This document shows, piece by piece, positions 1-12,250 of a stretch of DNA of 64,000 bases (position 1 is its first letter; each line of letters starts with the position of its first letter). This stretch comes from Ecdyonurus torrentis (lineage: Eukaryota > Arthropoda > Insecta > Ephemeroptera > Heptageniidae): positions 45,888,859 through 45,952,858 of the forward strand of contig OX439131.1 of NCBI GenBank assembly GCA_949318235.1. Reading direction: 5' to 3'. A program made the position numbers and the translations under genes. The notes beneath the pieces are model-generated. The model was given only the letters and a program-made list of their open reading frames with translations. It did not search any database and was not told the origin of the DNA.

Positions 1-71
<71 letters not shown>
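1..71. repeat. (AAC)n microsatellite
   Basis: A pure AAC trinucleotide array runs from the first base of the window, so its true left end is outside. About 24 units are visible. Confidence 0.97.
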
Positions 72-205
72 AGGGATTTAAAACTCTATATCTGGACCAA
101 GATAAGGCCAGATAAGACCAGATAAGGCTAAACAATGCATCAAATTGTTTTGGAGATCCGAGGTTTACTCTCAAACGAAATATTAACTTCAATATTTTGT
201 CTCCC

Positions 206-552
206 TTAAAGGAATAGATCAGAGAAAAACATATTTTTAAGCATTTATATCACAAAACACTTGATGGGATTTACATAAATAACATTAGTTTGTCTTAAAA
301 CCCAACAGTAGCCCCGTATAGCAGTGATCAGAAAATTCGATTTATACAACCCGCACAACATTTTCATACTAATTTTTGCATGTTTCTGACGTCATAAACA
401 TGAATTTTCACGCAAATTGCATACTTTACAGTTTTTTCACGCTCTCTCGTAGGGTAAATTAACATTCTGGTAAAAATTGTCATCAATATTGAAGATCCCA
501 TTTCTTGTTTTTTCAATTATGTTGTTTTATGTGGTCTATGGCTTTAATTACT
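206..552 (+). mobile_element. Family 5 MITE-like element, full-length copy
   Basis: The ends are imperfect inverted repeats: TTAAAGGAATAGATC on the left and GGTCTATGGCTTTAA on the right. The interior closely matches the inverted copy at 13451-13793, including TGCATGTTTCTGACGTCATA, the segment around CATACTTTACAG and a C-rich patch near 310. It carries a perfect TGACGTCA palindrome at 387-394. There is no coding capacity, so a non-autonomous DNA transposon is the likely identity. The superfamily is not determined. Confidence 0.75.
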
Positions 553-1301
553 ATGAGATTCTGACAATTTTATCTTAGATATATAGTTGCAAAGTTTACC
601 ATACTATATACGGTACAGTAATTACCATTTTGACTTTGAAATGACATTAATTTAAAGTAGGTCAACTTTTCATAGATATACGGGTCATATAACTTCTAAT
701 TAGTAACTCAACTCTTCAGACGTAATTAAAAAAAAATAATAAAGATTCAAACACCAAAGTCAATATCAAAGCATACTTAACATACCTTTATTATAAATGA
801 TTACAGGTTGAAGAAAATGAGTAAAGAAATTTGAACTTTAATACCCATGAAATAATAGTATTTAAAATAATAATAATAATGAAATTAAAATTTATGGTCA
901 CTTACGCAGCTCTCCAATATAATGTTACATGATACGTCTATACGTCTATTAGGTTTATTACATCAATGTAATTATTATTATTACAATACAATTATTATTT
1001 TACTATAATAAGTTGTTCGCATCACCAATAAAAAATAGCTATTAAATCAATTATTATTTTTCTTGTTAATAATTTTATTAATGAGTATAAATGAACGAGT
1101 GCTTATATTCTATACGTAATATTTGTATAGCTATTTATTTAAAATTTATTGATACCATAAAGTATTATTGCTTTTTTTTTAAGTATAATATAGTACACTA
1201 ATAATATTTAATTGTTGAAAAAAAATCTTAATTGTTTTAAATTAGATTTTAATTTATTTTCTTAGCAAGCATAGACCATTTAACGACCATTTGATTTGCA
1301 C

Positions 1302-1304
<3 letters not shown>

Positions 1305-1392
<88 letters not shown>
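1305..1392. repeat. (TA)n microsatellite
   Basis: An uninterrupted TA dinucleotide array of about 44 units. Confidence 0.97.
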
Positions 1393-1395
<3 letters not shown>

Positions 1396-1799
1396 GAACA
1401 GTAGGCCGTGTAAATTATTTACAATCATTTTGTAACATCAACTACTTTTTTATTGCTGTAAATCATTCCATATATGATTGAGATTATAATAAAAATGTAT
1501 TTTTATTATTATTTTTTGATATATTATATACACTTAAACTATTAAAATTGCATTCGTAAAACGTTGCACATTTTAACAACTCTATCACGACTTAAAACAA
1601 CTCCCCAAATAAACATCAGCAAAAATGGATAGATCGTAAATATTTCATCTCTTCAATAATGCCCATAAATCAAAACTTCTTCTTCTTTACCTTTCATTAC
1701 TCATTTTAAGTCTAGAAATACTTTTTTTTTCTTAAAGACATAATAAACTAACTATTTTATCATTTTACTATTATAATATAATCATAATTAACAATTAGC

Positions 1800-2031
1800 A
1801 TACATTGAAAATATGAATTTAAGAAATGATTTAGTTACGTAGATTTTACTCTTCAGTACACATCAATAACTTGGTTGAAAAAAATGTATACAGTAACTCG
1901 CTAGTATAAATGTTATTTCTTCAGCGGTAAATAGTTAGCTCTTTACTTCTTAAAATCTGTGTATGTATCTAACAAATTTAATATAAAAAAAGTCTAAATA
2001 GTAACTCGTTTACCTTTTTCTGCGTGTACCT
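1800..2031 (-). mobile_element. Family 4 interspersed repeat, reverse copy
   Basis: The reverse complement aligns with 54838-55069 over most of its length. Shared landmarks are TTACTATTTAGAC near one end, GAGCTAACTATTTACCGCTG in the middle, and a TTTTTTCAAC block followed by GAAGAGT. A shorter relative is at 24870-25030. No coding potential is seen. Confidence 0.65.
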
Positions 2032-2128
2032 TACTAGTCATAAATTAGACATAAACATGTTGATTTTGTACTTATTTACATTTATTTTTATTGTAATAAT
2101 TTAGTTATCACACTATCCACAATCTAAC

Positions 2129-2214
2129 GTCATGGTATTTTGAAATTGTTACTTGATTCTGATTGGCTAATGATGAAGTGTGATATTGTAAATCCAAAAT
2201 ATCATGACATCAGA
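2129..2214. repeat. Imperfect inverted repeat (hairpin)
   Basis: The left arm, AACGTCATGGTATTTTG, pairs with the right-arm sequence around CCAAAATATCATGACATC after a spacer of about 45 bases. It lies immediately upstream of the promoter-like cluster. It may be a small decayed MITE or a structured regulatory segment. Confidence 0.5.
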
Positions 2215-2430
2215 GTTTGTTTCTGTAAAGTATAGTGAGGCTCCTTAACAATGATTGGCTGCCCCAAAAAGTTAAGCATTTTCATTGGTTAATCTTGTTT
2301 TTTGAGCCGATAAAAGTGCGTCGCATGCTGAGTATGGAACTTTTTTTTTTGTGAAGTTTCGTTCATTCTTATCAGGTCTCAAGTTCTAAACGAAGAAATA
2401 ACACTGATCAACCATGCATATAAACAGGTA
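2158..2430 (+). promoter_or_regulatory. Candidate polymerase II promoter and short 5' exon
   Basis: Three ATTGG (inverted CCAAT) boxes lie in about 130 bp: GATTGGCTAATG near 2160, GATTGGCTGCC near 2253 and CATTGGTTAATC near 2284. A TATA-like GATAAAAG follows near 2309. An ATG in a fair context (ACCATGC) is at 2414, and 12 bases after it comes a donor-like CAGGTAATG. Repeated CCAAT boxes followed by a TATA box are typical of many animal promoters, including histone promoters. No downstream exon was found, so this is inference from motif order only. Confidence 0.3.
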
Positions 2431-2431
2431 A

Positions 2432-2439
2432 TGACGTCA
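2432..2439. promoter_or_regulatory. CRE-type palindrome TGACGTCA
   Basis: A perfect 8-bp cAMP-response-element palindrome within ATGACGTCATGATCA, just past the candidate splice donor. Unlike the other TGACGTCA sites in this window, it is not inside a repeat family I recognise. Confidence 0.4.
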
Positions 2440-2952
2440 TGATCAGGTGTTATTAACAAAGGAAAAGTATTGAAGCTGGCTCAATATTTTTGTGTAGTTA
2501 ACAGAACGATGTGAGATAAGTGATAAACTAAACCGTCAAAATGAAAACTTATATACAAAATCAACGTGTTTATATCTAAATTATGGATAATAAGGTATAA
2601 TAATTCTAATATTATAAATGTTAAAAAAATTATGCTTTTGATGCCTTTAAATCTTCAAATTTATAGAAGAAAAATGTTAAATATTTTTGAAGAAGTAAAT
2701 TTTTATCCTAAAGATTTAACTACGAAACATTAATTTTATTTACATTGATTTTGACGCCCGCCAAAACTTGTAATTTCCCTTTAGTATATATATTCGTACT
2801 TTTATAATTTTATACAGCATGTTTATAAATTTACATATTCTGTCAGAAATTGTGTTTTGAATACAGATTTACTTTCCATCATAATTTATGTTACTAATCT
2901 GTTTCAATTGAAACCCATGAGCACGAAAACAAATCTGAAGGTAAACACTTAA

Positions 2953-3089
<137 letters not shown>

Positions 3090-3797
3090 AAACTATTATA
3101 ATACTATTCAATTTTATTATAGTAATTTAAAAATATTAATTATAGTAAATTTAAAACGTGACAGAATTACTAAAAAAACAAAATCGCGTAAAAATAATCA
3201 TTTTTCATTTGCATAATCATCTGTTATTATATATAATTGTAATTATAAATATAGTAATTTTTGAAATTGTAAATTTATGACACATAAAAAAAAATGATGC
3301 ATTATAATGAAAGTAGTATAAATGTCTCATTTGCATTTTAGATAAAAAAAATATATAATACGTTTATTATTATTTTTTCAAATAATTTCAATTATTAAAC
3401 TAATAAAGCCCACGGCCTTAATATCATTATTATTGTGAGCCAAGATCTTATAATGCTGTTGTCGTTTTTTGATTTTAAATCATTAAGTATCAAATCCAAG
3501 GGCGATTCTTATGTCGCTTGAAATATTAGCTCTATTTGTTTTCCTATATTTTAATTGAGTTACTTATAATAATCTTAAAACAATAATATAAAAAAATAAT
3601 AACAACTTTAATATAGTTATATATAATTTGAAGTCATTAAAAATATATTGGAAATATTTTATCTGATTTTAACTATAAAATTATTGATGTTTTATTGAAT
3701 TATGGACATTGTATCTAATTTTTGGGTATAATTTGATACGATTAATTTTGTAATCGTATCATTGACTATTTAAAATTCAGTATGAGATTCTGTATCA

Positions 3798-3830
<33 letters not shown>

Positions 3831-4149
3831 TTAATACTACTATTATTATTTTTATTTAAGTATTTTAAAATTAGCTCGTACATGAAAAAAGGACAAATTG
3901 ATTATGATGTGTTCCACAGAATAAGAAAATGCTTCATTGTTTAAAAAAAATATACTCTTCCATTATTTATATAAATTATATTGTTACAGTGAAAAATATT
4001 GAAATATATTTCGAAACTGTCAATTAATATTTAACGTATTTATAGTATGGCAAAAATGAATGCATAAAAATAAAATGCTATTTCATTTTTAGTAGCAACA
4101 TTTGATCATTTTGTCATCATAACTATCATGCTATTAGTAAGACAAAAGA

Positions 4150-4300
4150 AATAACGTCTATAAGCTGCAACGGAAAATTACTATATACTATTATGCAGCA
4201 TAATTTTTGCTAACTTGGTATTTCATAAATAATTATGCTGTACTGTACAGCATCACTGTTATGCTATAAATACCAAAGTAACTTATACACGGTAAAATCA
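4150..4300. mobile_element. Degenerate family 1 fragment with hairpin
   Basis: Contains TTATGCAGCATAA, AATAATTATGCTGTAC and TTATGCTATAAA, the internal motifs of family 1. An outer hairpin is formed by ACTTGGTATTTCATA and TATAAATACCAAAGT. Clear termini are lacking. Confidence 0.5.
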
Positions 4301-4318
4301 AAACATATACTTGTATTT

Positions 4319-4515
4319 TGTAATAATAAATTACGTAATTTATGCTGTATTTATCTCACTATAGCATAAATGATGTTAAATTAGAAAAAAAAACATAATT
4401 AATTATGCTGTACAACATAATATTGGGTAGTATAGCATAGAATTTGCTGTATTGAACAAATTATGCTGAGCTAGCATAATTATTATACGTATTTATTTTT
4501 GTTCGTGTAGGATAA
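4319..4515 (+). mobile_element. Family 1 MITE copy (subfamily a)
   Basis: Runs from AATAATAAATTACGTAA to TACGTATTTATTTTTGT. The interior has the family order: TTTATGCTG, TATAGCATAAAT, AATTATGCTGTACAACATAA, TATTGAACAAATTATGCTGA and GCTAGCATAATTATTA. There is no coding content. Confidence 0.8.
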
Positions 4516-5187
4516 ATTTAATATATTGACAATTGATTAACTATTTTAGTTTGTAATTCTTAAACTTATCTACCTGACGTTGAAAATATCGATATATAAA
4601 AAGAGTTGTATGAGTGTATTTTATCATTGGTAACCTTATTTTGTAGCTGCAAGGTTTTCCTCACAGACAATTCGTCACGCAATATTTAAATATATAAATC
4701 CTTTGTCTTGATCATTATCAGCTGAAGATAGAGATGTTAAACTTGAATGTTAATTTGTTGAAAATGAAGCTGTGAAAAATTATGATTTTTTTTACTTCTT
4801 CTGTTTAATTATAATATCTTTAACTTTTGTGTATCACCATTAGCACAACATTTGGGCGTGGACTCTATATATATTTGGAACCAAAAATAATTTCTCTTAA
4901 TTTCATTTTAATAACATGCTTTTATATTTTAACCATGATTAGCGATTTTTATATAATCCTCAATTATTATTTATGATTTTAAATTATTTCTTTTGTAATT
5001 TGTGTACTAATTAATCTGGTTGGTTAATGATACTGATATCAGAACGATCTGGTAAAATGGACCACACAATTGTTAAAAATAAATTACTTTCATTTTTTCA
5101 CTTTTGCACGCAACATTTTATATTTTGTATAAGAATAAAAATATATGTTTTTTTTTATTTAAATTAATCAGAGTTCATTATAGTTAT

Positions 5188-5420
5188 GCAAACGTATAGA
5201 AATAGCTACAATTTATAATTATGCTAACTCATTTTCAGCACAATTTGTTTAATACAACATAATCTATGCTATTTATTTCATAATTATTATGGTATATAAA
5301 GCATAAATATTATGTTGTACAGCAAAATAATTATGCTGTTCTAATTAAGCATTATTAATGATTTCATACAATGACATAAATATAACATAAATTACGTTAT
5401 TTATTATTTCTGTGCAAGGA
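5188..5420 (-). mobile_element. Family 1 MITE copy (subfamily a), reverse
   Basis: The reverse complement carries the family 1 block order. Terminal remnants are ACGTATAGAAATAG on the left and TTATTATTTCTGTGCA on the right. AGCATAAATATTATGTTGTA sits in the centre. Confidence 0.8.
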
Positions 5421-5456
5421 GAAATAAATTGTTTTAAAATTCTTACAACACGGCGA

Positions 5457-5488
<32 letters not shown>

Positions 5489-6206
5489 ACGATATTCCAA
5501 AAGTGATTATTTTTGTTAGCTACAGTACTATTTCAAACATAATATCTTAATAGGAAGGTGAAACCTACACCCCTCACTTTCACCCCGTTGTTTGTTTGTT
5601 TTTGTTCGTTTTTTCTTTTCTTAAACATTTGTGATTTAATACCAAACATTCTTAATTATAATATAATGTATAACTAATTCAATGTATTTTTAAGACTTAT
5701 TCAATAATATTGTAACATTTTAGTTGATTAATGATGTATATTGAGCTATTAATAAAGTTAACTTGAAAATTTCTAGTTATTTTTTAATTTAATTTTCTAG
5801 TTATTAAGGACCGTTTAATACATACAAAGGTAAAAACAGCCTGAAAAAGTTGTGATCACTTCTCTCCTTTTTTTAATTAGATTTTACACTTTCCAGACCA
5901 TAGTTTTTATCACATCTTACAAATTATGCTAAAATAATATAAGAAAACATACATGTGATATTTAATTAAGAAAATCGTGCAATAATGCAAATAGTGGGAG
6001 CAAACGGAGAACGAGTTATCGCAGAAATACTCGCACATATCAAGTAGAGTTATCTGCAGTAGTAAACAAATTGTCATACACTGATTGCTTTTTATATATG
6101 AAGTATTACACTGAGAGAACACAATAATGTGACAATATATATTTTTTATTATTTGACTTTTTTTTTACTTTTTTTTTCTCTCTTTCTTGGGAAAAAAGTC
6201 ACATTT

Positions 6207-6475
6207 TATATGGTTGGTATGTCATTCATGTTAAAGTCGACGTCATAAGTAAGTGCTAAATAACATGGACCAGTATAGGATAATGACCCATTTTCCCAGT
6301 TTAGGTTGAATTAGTTTTTCAAATATGCAAGAAAAATAATATAAGCAAAAAAATAGCTAATTTTCCAAAGAAAATAGCCAAAAAATTTGTTTGTATTATG
6401 CTGAGCAATGTTATTCATTGCTCAATAAGAGTATCGAAAAGCATTCAGAATGACGTCATGCGAACACACCCTATA
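6207..6475 (+). mobile_element. Family 2 MITE copy
   Basis: The left end is degraded (TGGTTGGTATGTCATTCATG), and the right end is CACACCCTATA, matching the TIR of this family. The interior shares AACATGGACCAGTATAGGA, the AAAATAGCCAAAAA block and GAGCAATGTTATTCATTGCT with 9091-9390 and 9702-9996. A TGACGTCA palindrome is at 6451-6458. Confidence 0.75.
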
Positions 6476-6729
6476 CGCTAAACTGTTTTTCCTTCACTAA
6501 TTATAACGTATGTTATGTAATATATTTTGACCAATTTGACTGGATCCACCTTTGAGATAATGTAAAGTAGCAATTACGTATTTCGTGCATCTTCTGTGAT
6601 ATTGCCCGATTAGGCAGACCTCATTCTGGTAAAACTTAAATATGTAAACAAAATTTCACAAAAAAAAAAAAAAACATTTCTACCGCCAATTAAAATGAAA
6701 ATTTGATAGCGGAAATGATGAATTGAATT

Positions 6730-6862
6730 TGCACAAGACGAACGAAATGCGTTTTTGCTATACCTTACATTATTTAAAGCTAAACATTGCTATGCATAGT
6801 ACGTTGAAACGGAAGCGGATGTGATCGAAATCACTTTTAAAGTGGATCTTAAAACAGTTATT
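6730..6862 (+). mobile_element. Degenerate copy of the palindromic element at 35407-35536
   Basis: The right half matches that element: GTACGTTGAAACGGAAGCGG, then a diverged GATCGAAATCACTT, ending near AAAACAGTT. The left half is poorly preserved. Confidence 0.5.
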
Positions 6863-7470
6863 ATAGTCAATGTTAGATTCAAGTTCATATACTTACAACG
6901 TTGAGTTGAGACTATGATTTGGTAATGTTTTAACTTGAAGATTGCAATATGTCACTACTTAAGTATTTTCTTTCAGTGTGGTTCATTGTTTAGTCATCTC
7001 ACTGGTCACTGTGGATGTTGTGCATACATAGGTTGAGTGTAATTATCAGTAAACTTGTTTCTTGACGCTGTTTATTTTATTACAAGTAAGTCTGTGTGTG
7101 TCTGCATGATCACTTTATTTGGTATACAAAAAGTCCTTTATGTCAAGTCAAGCAAATAAATTACACTTGCGGGAGATTTAAATTAAAAAAAAATTGCGTC
7201 CTGTCACATTTCTATAATGTATTTGTTTCAAAACTTGAAATGTATATTAAGTATAGTATTAATCTTTTTTTTTTTTTTTTTTTTTTTTTTTGCATTACGG
7301 ATCTATAATAGTACAAGAATATAACGCTCACTTTTGTTAGTACTTCCTTAACTGTAGTATTATATAATTATAATTTGTACAAAAATATTATTTAATATAC
7401 CTGGATTTGTAGAAAACCATCAGAAATTATACAAAAAACCTGGAAATTATGAGTAAAAGTAAAATATAAC

Positions 7471-7474
<4 letters not shown>

Positions 7475-7505
<31 letters not shown>
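7475..7505. repeat. (GA)n microsatellite
   Basis: A pure AG/GA array of about 15 units. Confidence 0.95.
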
Positions 7506-7509
<4 letters not shown>

Positions 7510-7864
7510 TATTAATCTTATAAGCCTTTTCACTTTTTAAGAAATAATTAATTCAGACTTAATAGCTATTAATGGGCATTACCAGTGAAGAAAAAAAAAG
7601 CCTGAAACACGTAAAACAGTTTATATAATATATAAAGATAGTGTTCCTCATTTAAAATTGTCCAGTTTTGGTAATGAAAAAATTTCTATCTCTCTTAAAT
7701 TTAAAAAAAAATAATAATAAAAAAAGGTAAAAACATGACCCTGCAATGCTAATTAACATTTTCCGACCCTGTCTGTGATTGGATAGAGGTCTCCACCGGT
7801 AACTCTTATTGAAGCATCATTAAATGTCGCCTTACGTTCTTGCGTTATGATTTTGAACGGGAAG

Positions 7865-8062
7865 AAGAAATATCGTAAATTATGCTGTATTTATGTCATA
7901 CACTATAGCATAAATGTTACTATATTGAGATAGCATAAATAATTATGCTATACAAGGTAACATTTATGCTTTGAAAGATATTTATCATGCAGTGTCGCAC
8001 TGAACAAATGTTGATGAAAAGGGGCTAATTATTATTTATTTAATTTTGTCCATGTATAGAAT
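7865..8062 (+). mobile_element. Family 1 MITE copy (subfamily a)
   Basis: Begins with TCGTAAATTATGCTGTATTT and continues with ACTATAGCATAAATGTTACT, AATAATTATGCTATACA and CACTGAACAAATGTTGATGA, ending near TTATTTAATTTTGTCCATG. The second half is more diverged than the first. Confidence 0.75.
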
Positions 8063-8409
8063 ACATATACATAGTTTTCTAGAAAATATGTGTGTTTTCT
8101 AAGCATAAAAACCTATTTTTATTGAGTATAAAACATTAATAATAAAAAGGTATAAATATGAAATGAATTAATTGGTATGTATACAATATTGAATAATGAA
8201 TGTAACATATTTAAAATGAAAACAATATGTACTATAAGCAGAAATGATAAATTATTTAAAATATTCTCTAACGCAACATATAAAAATCCAACATAAAGTC
8301 ACGTTCTTAACATTATTGTTTGATATAAAAAGTTTATTAAGACGATGTAACCGCGAGGAGTGCGAGTTATTTTCTTGGTCGAGAAAGAAAAAAAGTCACA
8401 GGTGCGCAG

Positions 8410-8443
<34 letters not shown>

Positions 8444-9034
8444 GAGTGCTGGAATTGCGGCTGCCACAGATTACTCCATTAAAGTCCATTAAAATGCGAC
8501 ATAAAAAGTTTAAGTTATAAAAATTATGTTTATTAAGGCATTGAACTTCAATTTCAAGTAAAAATATTAAAAGCTTTATGCATTATAAAAAGTGAATTGA
8601 TGCATATAAAAACTGAGGTATACGAGTATAAGATAGGAAAGTTAATTAATTTTCCATTATCTGTATGCAGAGAGTTGTTGTTTTTTGTGACATAAATTTG
8701 GAGTGGTTTATTTTTGTTATTAAATTATACGAGAGAGAAGTCTTTGCTAAATTTTTGTACATTTGATCAAATTAAATGTAAAATTTAAAACCATGAAGAA
8801 AGATTGAAGTGAAAAAAATTTAAATAGCATTATACACTGGAAAAAATATTTCATTAAATCATCTCATATGAAAAAATAGTGCTAGTTCAAGGTTTATACA
8901 GTATACTGTAAAAACCTTGGTATTTGTGCATGTTTTTGTGAAGTATAGACCAATTTTTTACGTAATGGGTTTTATTGGTGTGGTACGTTATAGCCAATTA
9001 TGGGTGGCAAGGAGAAAAATATTATATTTATAAT

Positions 9035-9535
9035 ACTGGATAATTATGCTGGCTCAATGCAGTAATATTTATGCATAACATCATAATTTATATAGGGTGT
9101 ATGCATTCATGTTAAAGTCAGCGCCATGTTGGAGTACTTAATACATTGGCCGGTATAGGAAAATGACTCATTTTGCCAATACTTATATCAATATTTTGGA
9201 GAGCATTGATGCTGTTAATAGGTTGAACTAGTATTTTAAGTATGTAAGAAAAATAATGATAACAAAAAAATATTGACCGATTTCTCTTAGAAAATAGCCA
9301 AAAATGAAGTACTGGGCAATGATATTCATCGCTCCAGTATATATGGCGTCGAAGCGCATTAAATATGATGTCATTCGTATACACCCTATACTGTATTGTA
9401 GAGCGATTATGCTAAATAGCATAATAGTAAAGATGTTTAGAATAATTACTTATGTTATTATTAAATATATAGTAACATTTGTGCTCTCGATTATAATAAT
9501 TATTCAATGCAGCATAGATTGTGTAATATATTTTT
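9035..9535. mobile_element. Family 1 MITE (subfamily b) split by a family 2 insertion
   Basis: The left part (9035-9090) matches the copy at 22182 through ATAATTATGCTGGCTCAATG and TTTATGCATAACATCATAAT. The right part (9391-9535) resumes homology through GTTTAGAATAATTACTT and GTAACATTTGTGCT, ending TTCAATGCAGCATAGATTG. The intervening 300 bases are the family 2 element listed separately. Confidence 0.75.
9091..9390 (-). mobile_element. Family 2 MITE, full length, inserted in family 1
   Basis: Termini TAGGGTGTATGC and GTATACACCCTA are inverted repeats flanked by TA on both sides, as expected for a TA-targeting transposon of the Tc1/mariner type. The interior is partly self-complementary: TCATGTTAAAGTCAGCGCCA lies near the left end, and TGGCGTCGAAGCGCATTAAA near the right. 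It has no transposase frame. Confidence 0.85.
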
Positions 9536-9543
9536 TTCCCGCA

Positions 9544-9575
<32 letters not shown>

Positions 9576-9701
9576 CAAGAAAACTGCAGGCTAGTAAAAT
9601 TCAAATGAAGGATAGGCACACTATTACATGTTTGAAGCTAAATAATTTTTACAGAATTTGTCATTACCTGAGTAACCTCGCTAATGATAATAATTAAAAA
9701 C

Positions 9702-9996
9702 TATAGGGTGTGTGCGCATGGCGTCATTTTGAATGCTTTTCGATGCTCTTCTTGAGCAATGAATAACATTGACCAGCATATATGTATAGGACAAAGGTAA
9801 TTTTTAGCTATTTTCTTTGTAAAATTAGCTATTTTTGGTTATTATTTATTTTTATTGCATACTTGAAAAACTTGTTCAACCTGTTAAAAAATATTGCGAA
9901 AGTCTTTTTAAACTGGCAAAATGAGTAATATTCCCATACTGAACAATGTTATTTAGCTCTCGCTCATAGCATCAACTTTAACATGAATGAAACCAC
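9702..9996 (+). mobile_element. Family 2 MITE copy
   Basis: Begins with TATAGGGTGTGTGCGCATGG and ends after TCAACTTTAACATGAATG, with the terminal CACCCTATA eroded. It is in the opposite orientation to 9091-9390, about 310 bases away, so the pair could form a long-range foldback. Confidence 0.8.
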
Positions 9997-10950
9997 TCTT
10001 TATTATATTATTTGGCGAGATATGCAAAAACCTCTGAATTTAACCCAACTATTTTACACAGTATAGCAATATTTAAATTTTTGTTTTGTCATAACTCCAC
10101 TCTGTTTAGAGAGTAAACACACACTCATCTCATTTATCTGAAGACATTAACAGCTTTTTCTGGTTTGGGTACTTTTCTCAATTGCTACAGATTATTGGAT
10201 GCAGGATATTTTAGTGTGAACAAGTATACATTATTATTTCTTAAGCATATTATATATGAAAACGTTTGGTACACTATTACAACATTAAACGAGACCCTTA
10301 CCGCGGGCCTTGCATTTCACATACAGTGCATTATGTATGCTGTACCTATATGCATTGGTTAAAGTGAAAATGACGTCTCTTGAATATGAATGACCCAGCA
10401 AACTATAGCTCTCCCAATAGCATAACATTATTGTCAATCAAAATAAATATAACAAATTGTTGCATAGTAAAAAAGTAAATAAAAAAAGGAAGGACTGAAA
10501 AACAGTAGGCCACACGGAAAACTATGTTTTTCACAGTAAAATTACTTTTCACCATTAAAGAAATTAAGCTAGCCTGCCCAATTACTCTGTTATATTACAA
10601 AGTTGCTCAGCAATATAAAATTTTGCAGTAGAAGTGTGATTATTTTGAAAATTTCTGTATTTAAATTATATGTAATTTAAGTTACAATTAAATTGTGAGT
10701 AAATAAATGAAATAGTTTTTAATTAAATTTTCTTAGAAAAACATTGAAACTTCTCTGCAACGTATTAATAACACTTGTGTGTAAAACAGTTGGGTTAAAT
10801 TGAGGAATTGTATGCCTGATTTTGCACAATAAAAACCATTAATTATAAAAGTAAAAATTAATTTAATTTCCTTTGTAATTTAAGTTTTATTTCTCTCAGT
10901 GTACAATAATAGGAAAGCTGCGGGATGAGCGGCACGTGGACCACCTGCAA

Positions 10951-10952
<2 letters not shown>

Positions 10953-10984
<32 letters not shown>
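10953..10984. repeat. (CT)n microsatellite
   Basis: A pure CT array of about 16 units. Confidence 0.95.
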
Positions 10985-10991
<7 letters not shown>

Positions 10992-11380
10992 AGATCATAA
11001 AAAAAAATTAAATTACTCTCTGAAATTACCGCATTGTCTTTGGCCGGTCTAACGTACACCGTGACAAAGAGCATTAAATAAAACACAGAAATTTGTATAA
11101 TTTTAGCAATTTTGGTTCATAACTTGCAATTTTCTGCGAGAGTTTCTTATTGTTTGAATCGTTTTTTATATATTTATTTAATATACTTTAAATGACGTAA
11201 AATTTAAATTATTTTGTTTGTCATTTAAATTAAATTAGCTCAATTTCTTTTGGAGAGGCAAAAAGTGGGATTTTGGTATTGAAATATTAACCCAAATTTG
11301 AAAGTCCCTGCATTATTATACAAACGATCGTGATAGATAATAAATTTATACGAATCAAGAAAGATAGAATATTTAATAGA

Positions 11381-11564
11381 TGAATGAATGAATGAATGAA
11401 TGAATGAATGAATGAATGAATGAATGAATGAATGAATGAATGAATGAATGAATGAATGAATGAATGAATGAATGAATGAATGAATGAATGAATGAATGAA
11501 TGAATGAATGAATGAATGAATGAATGAATGAATGAATGAATGAATGAATGAATGAATGAATGAA

Positions 11565-11639
<75 letters not shown>

Positions 11640-11656
11640 GTAAATAAATAAATAAA
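11381..11656. repeat. Compound tetranucleotide array (TGAA)n-(TAAA)n
   Basis: About 46 units of TGAA up to 11564 change abruptly to about 23 units of TAAA, with one GTAA interruption near 11640. The two motifs differ by one G-to-A change, which suggests a mutated unit that then expanded. The reverse frame reads as FIHS and LFIY repeats and is not a gene. Confidence 0.97.
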
Positions 11657-12218
11657 AACGAAGGTAACTTGAATTAATCGACAAGTTTAAAAAAAGTTTC
11701 ACGCTGCTCCTCTTGTCACGCCGAGAACGAAGTTGAAGGTGAGAGTGTTGGCGCCGTATTGCTCACAAAATCTACATTAAACTGTAAGAGATTATTACCT
11801 CAATTGGCCACCTCAAATTAACGGCTCATCCATAATGCAAGCATCCTGGTGCCTAGATAGCTTAATATAACGTGTTTTACATTTTTTATATTTGACATTT
11901 AAACGTTTGCACGAGGAGAGGACACAACGTTTTAGTTCCAAATTTTTATATTTCTCGTTTCAATTTCATGATATAAGATACAGTATAGAACGTTTTTAAC
12001 TCTATTCTCAAATTTTTGAACCAACGCAAATTTTGGTTGCAATGGTTGCAGTTGCAGTTTGCAGTGCAAAAAGGAGGCTTGGGGAGGGGGCTGAAACTCC
12101 CTTACGAAATTGGGCAAAAGACATTGTAGGTATTACCAGCCACCACCCATGTGTCTGCAAATGTATATAGCACGACTTAACGACATAGTTGTTCATCTAT
12201 ATTCTGTATATTTGGCCA

Positions 12219-12220
<2 letters not shown>

Positions 12221-12250
<30 letters not shown>
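12221..12250. repeat. (CT)n microsatellite
   Basis: A CT array with one TTT interruption near its right end. Confidence 0.93.

Noticed and set aside
11700..11800. Possible short terminal exon on the reverse strand
   Set aside because: A CTTACAG acceptor-like site is followed by a short open stretch in two frames, but there is no supporting motif and no partner exon.
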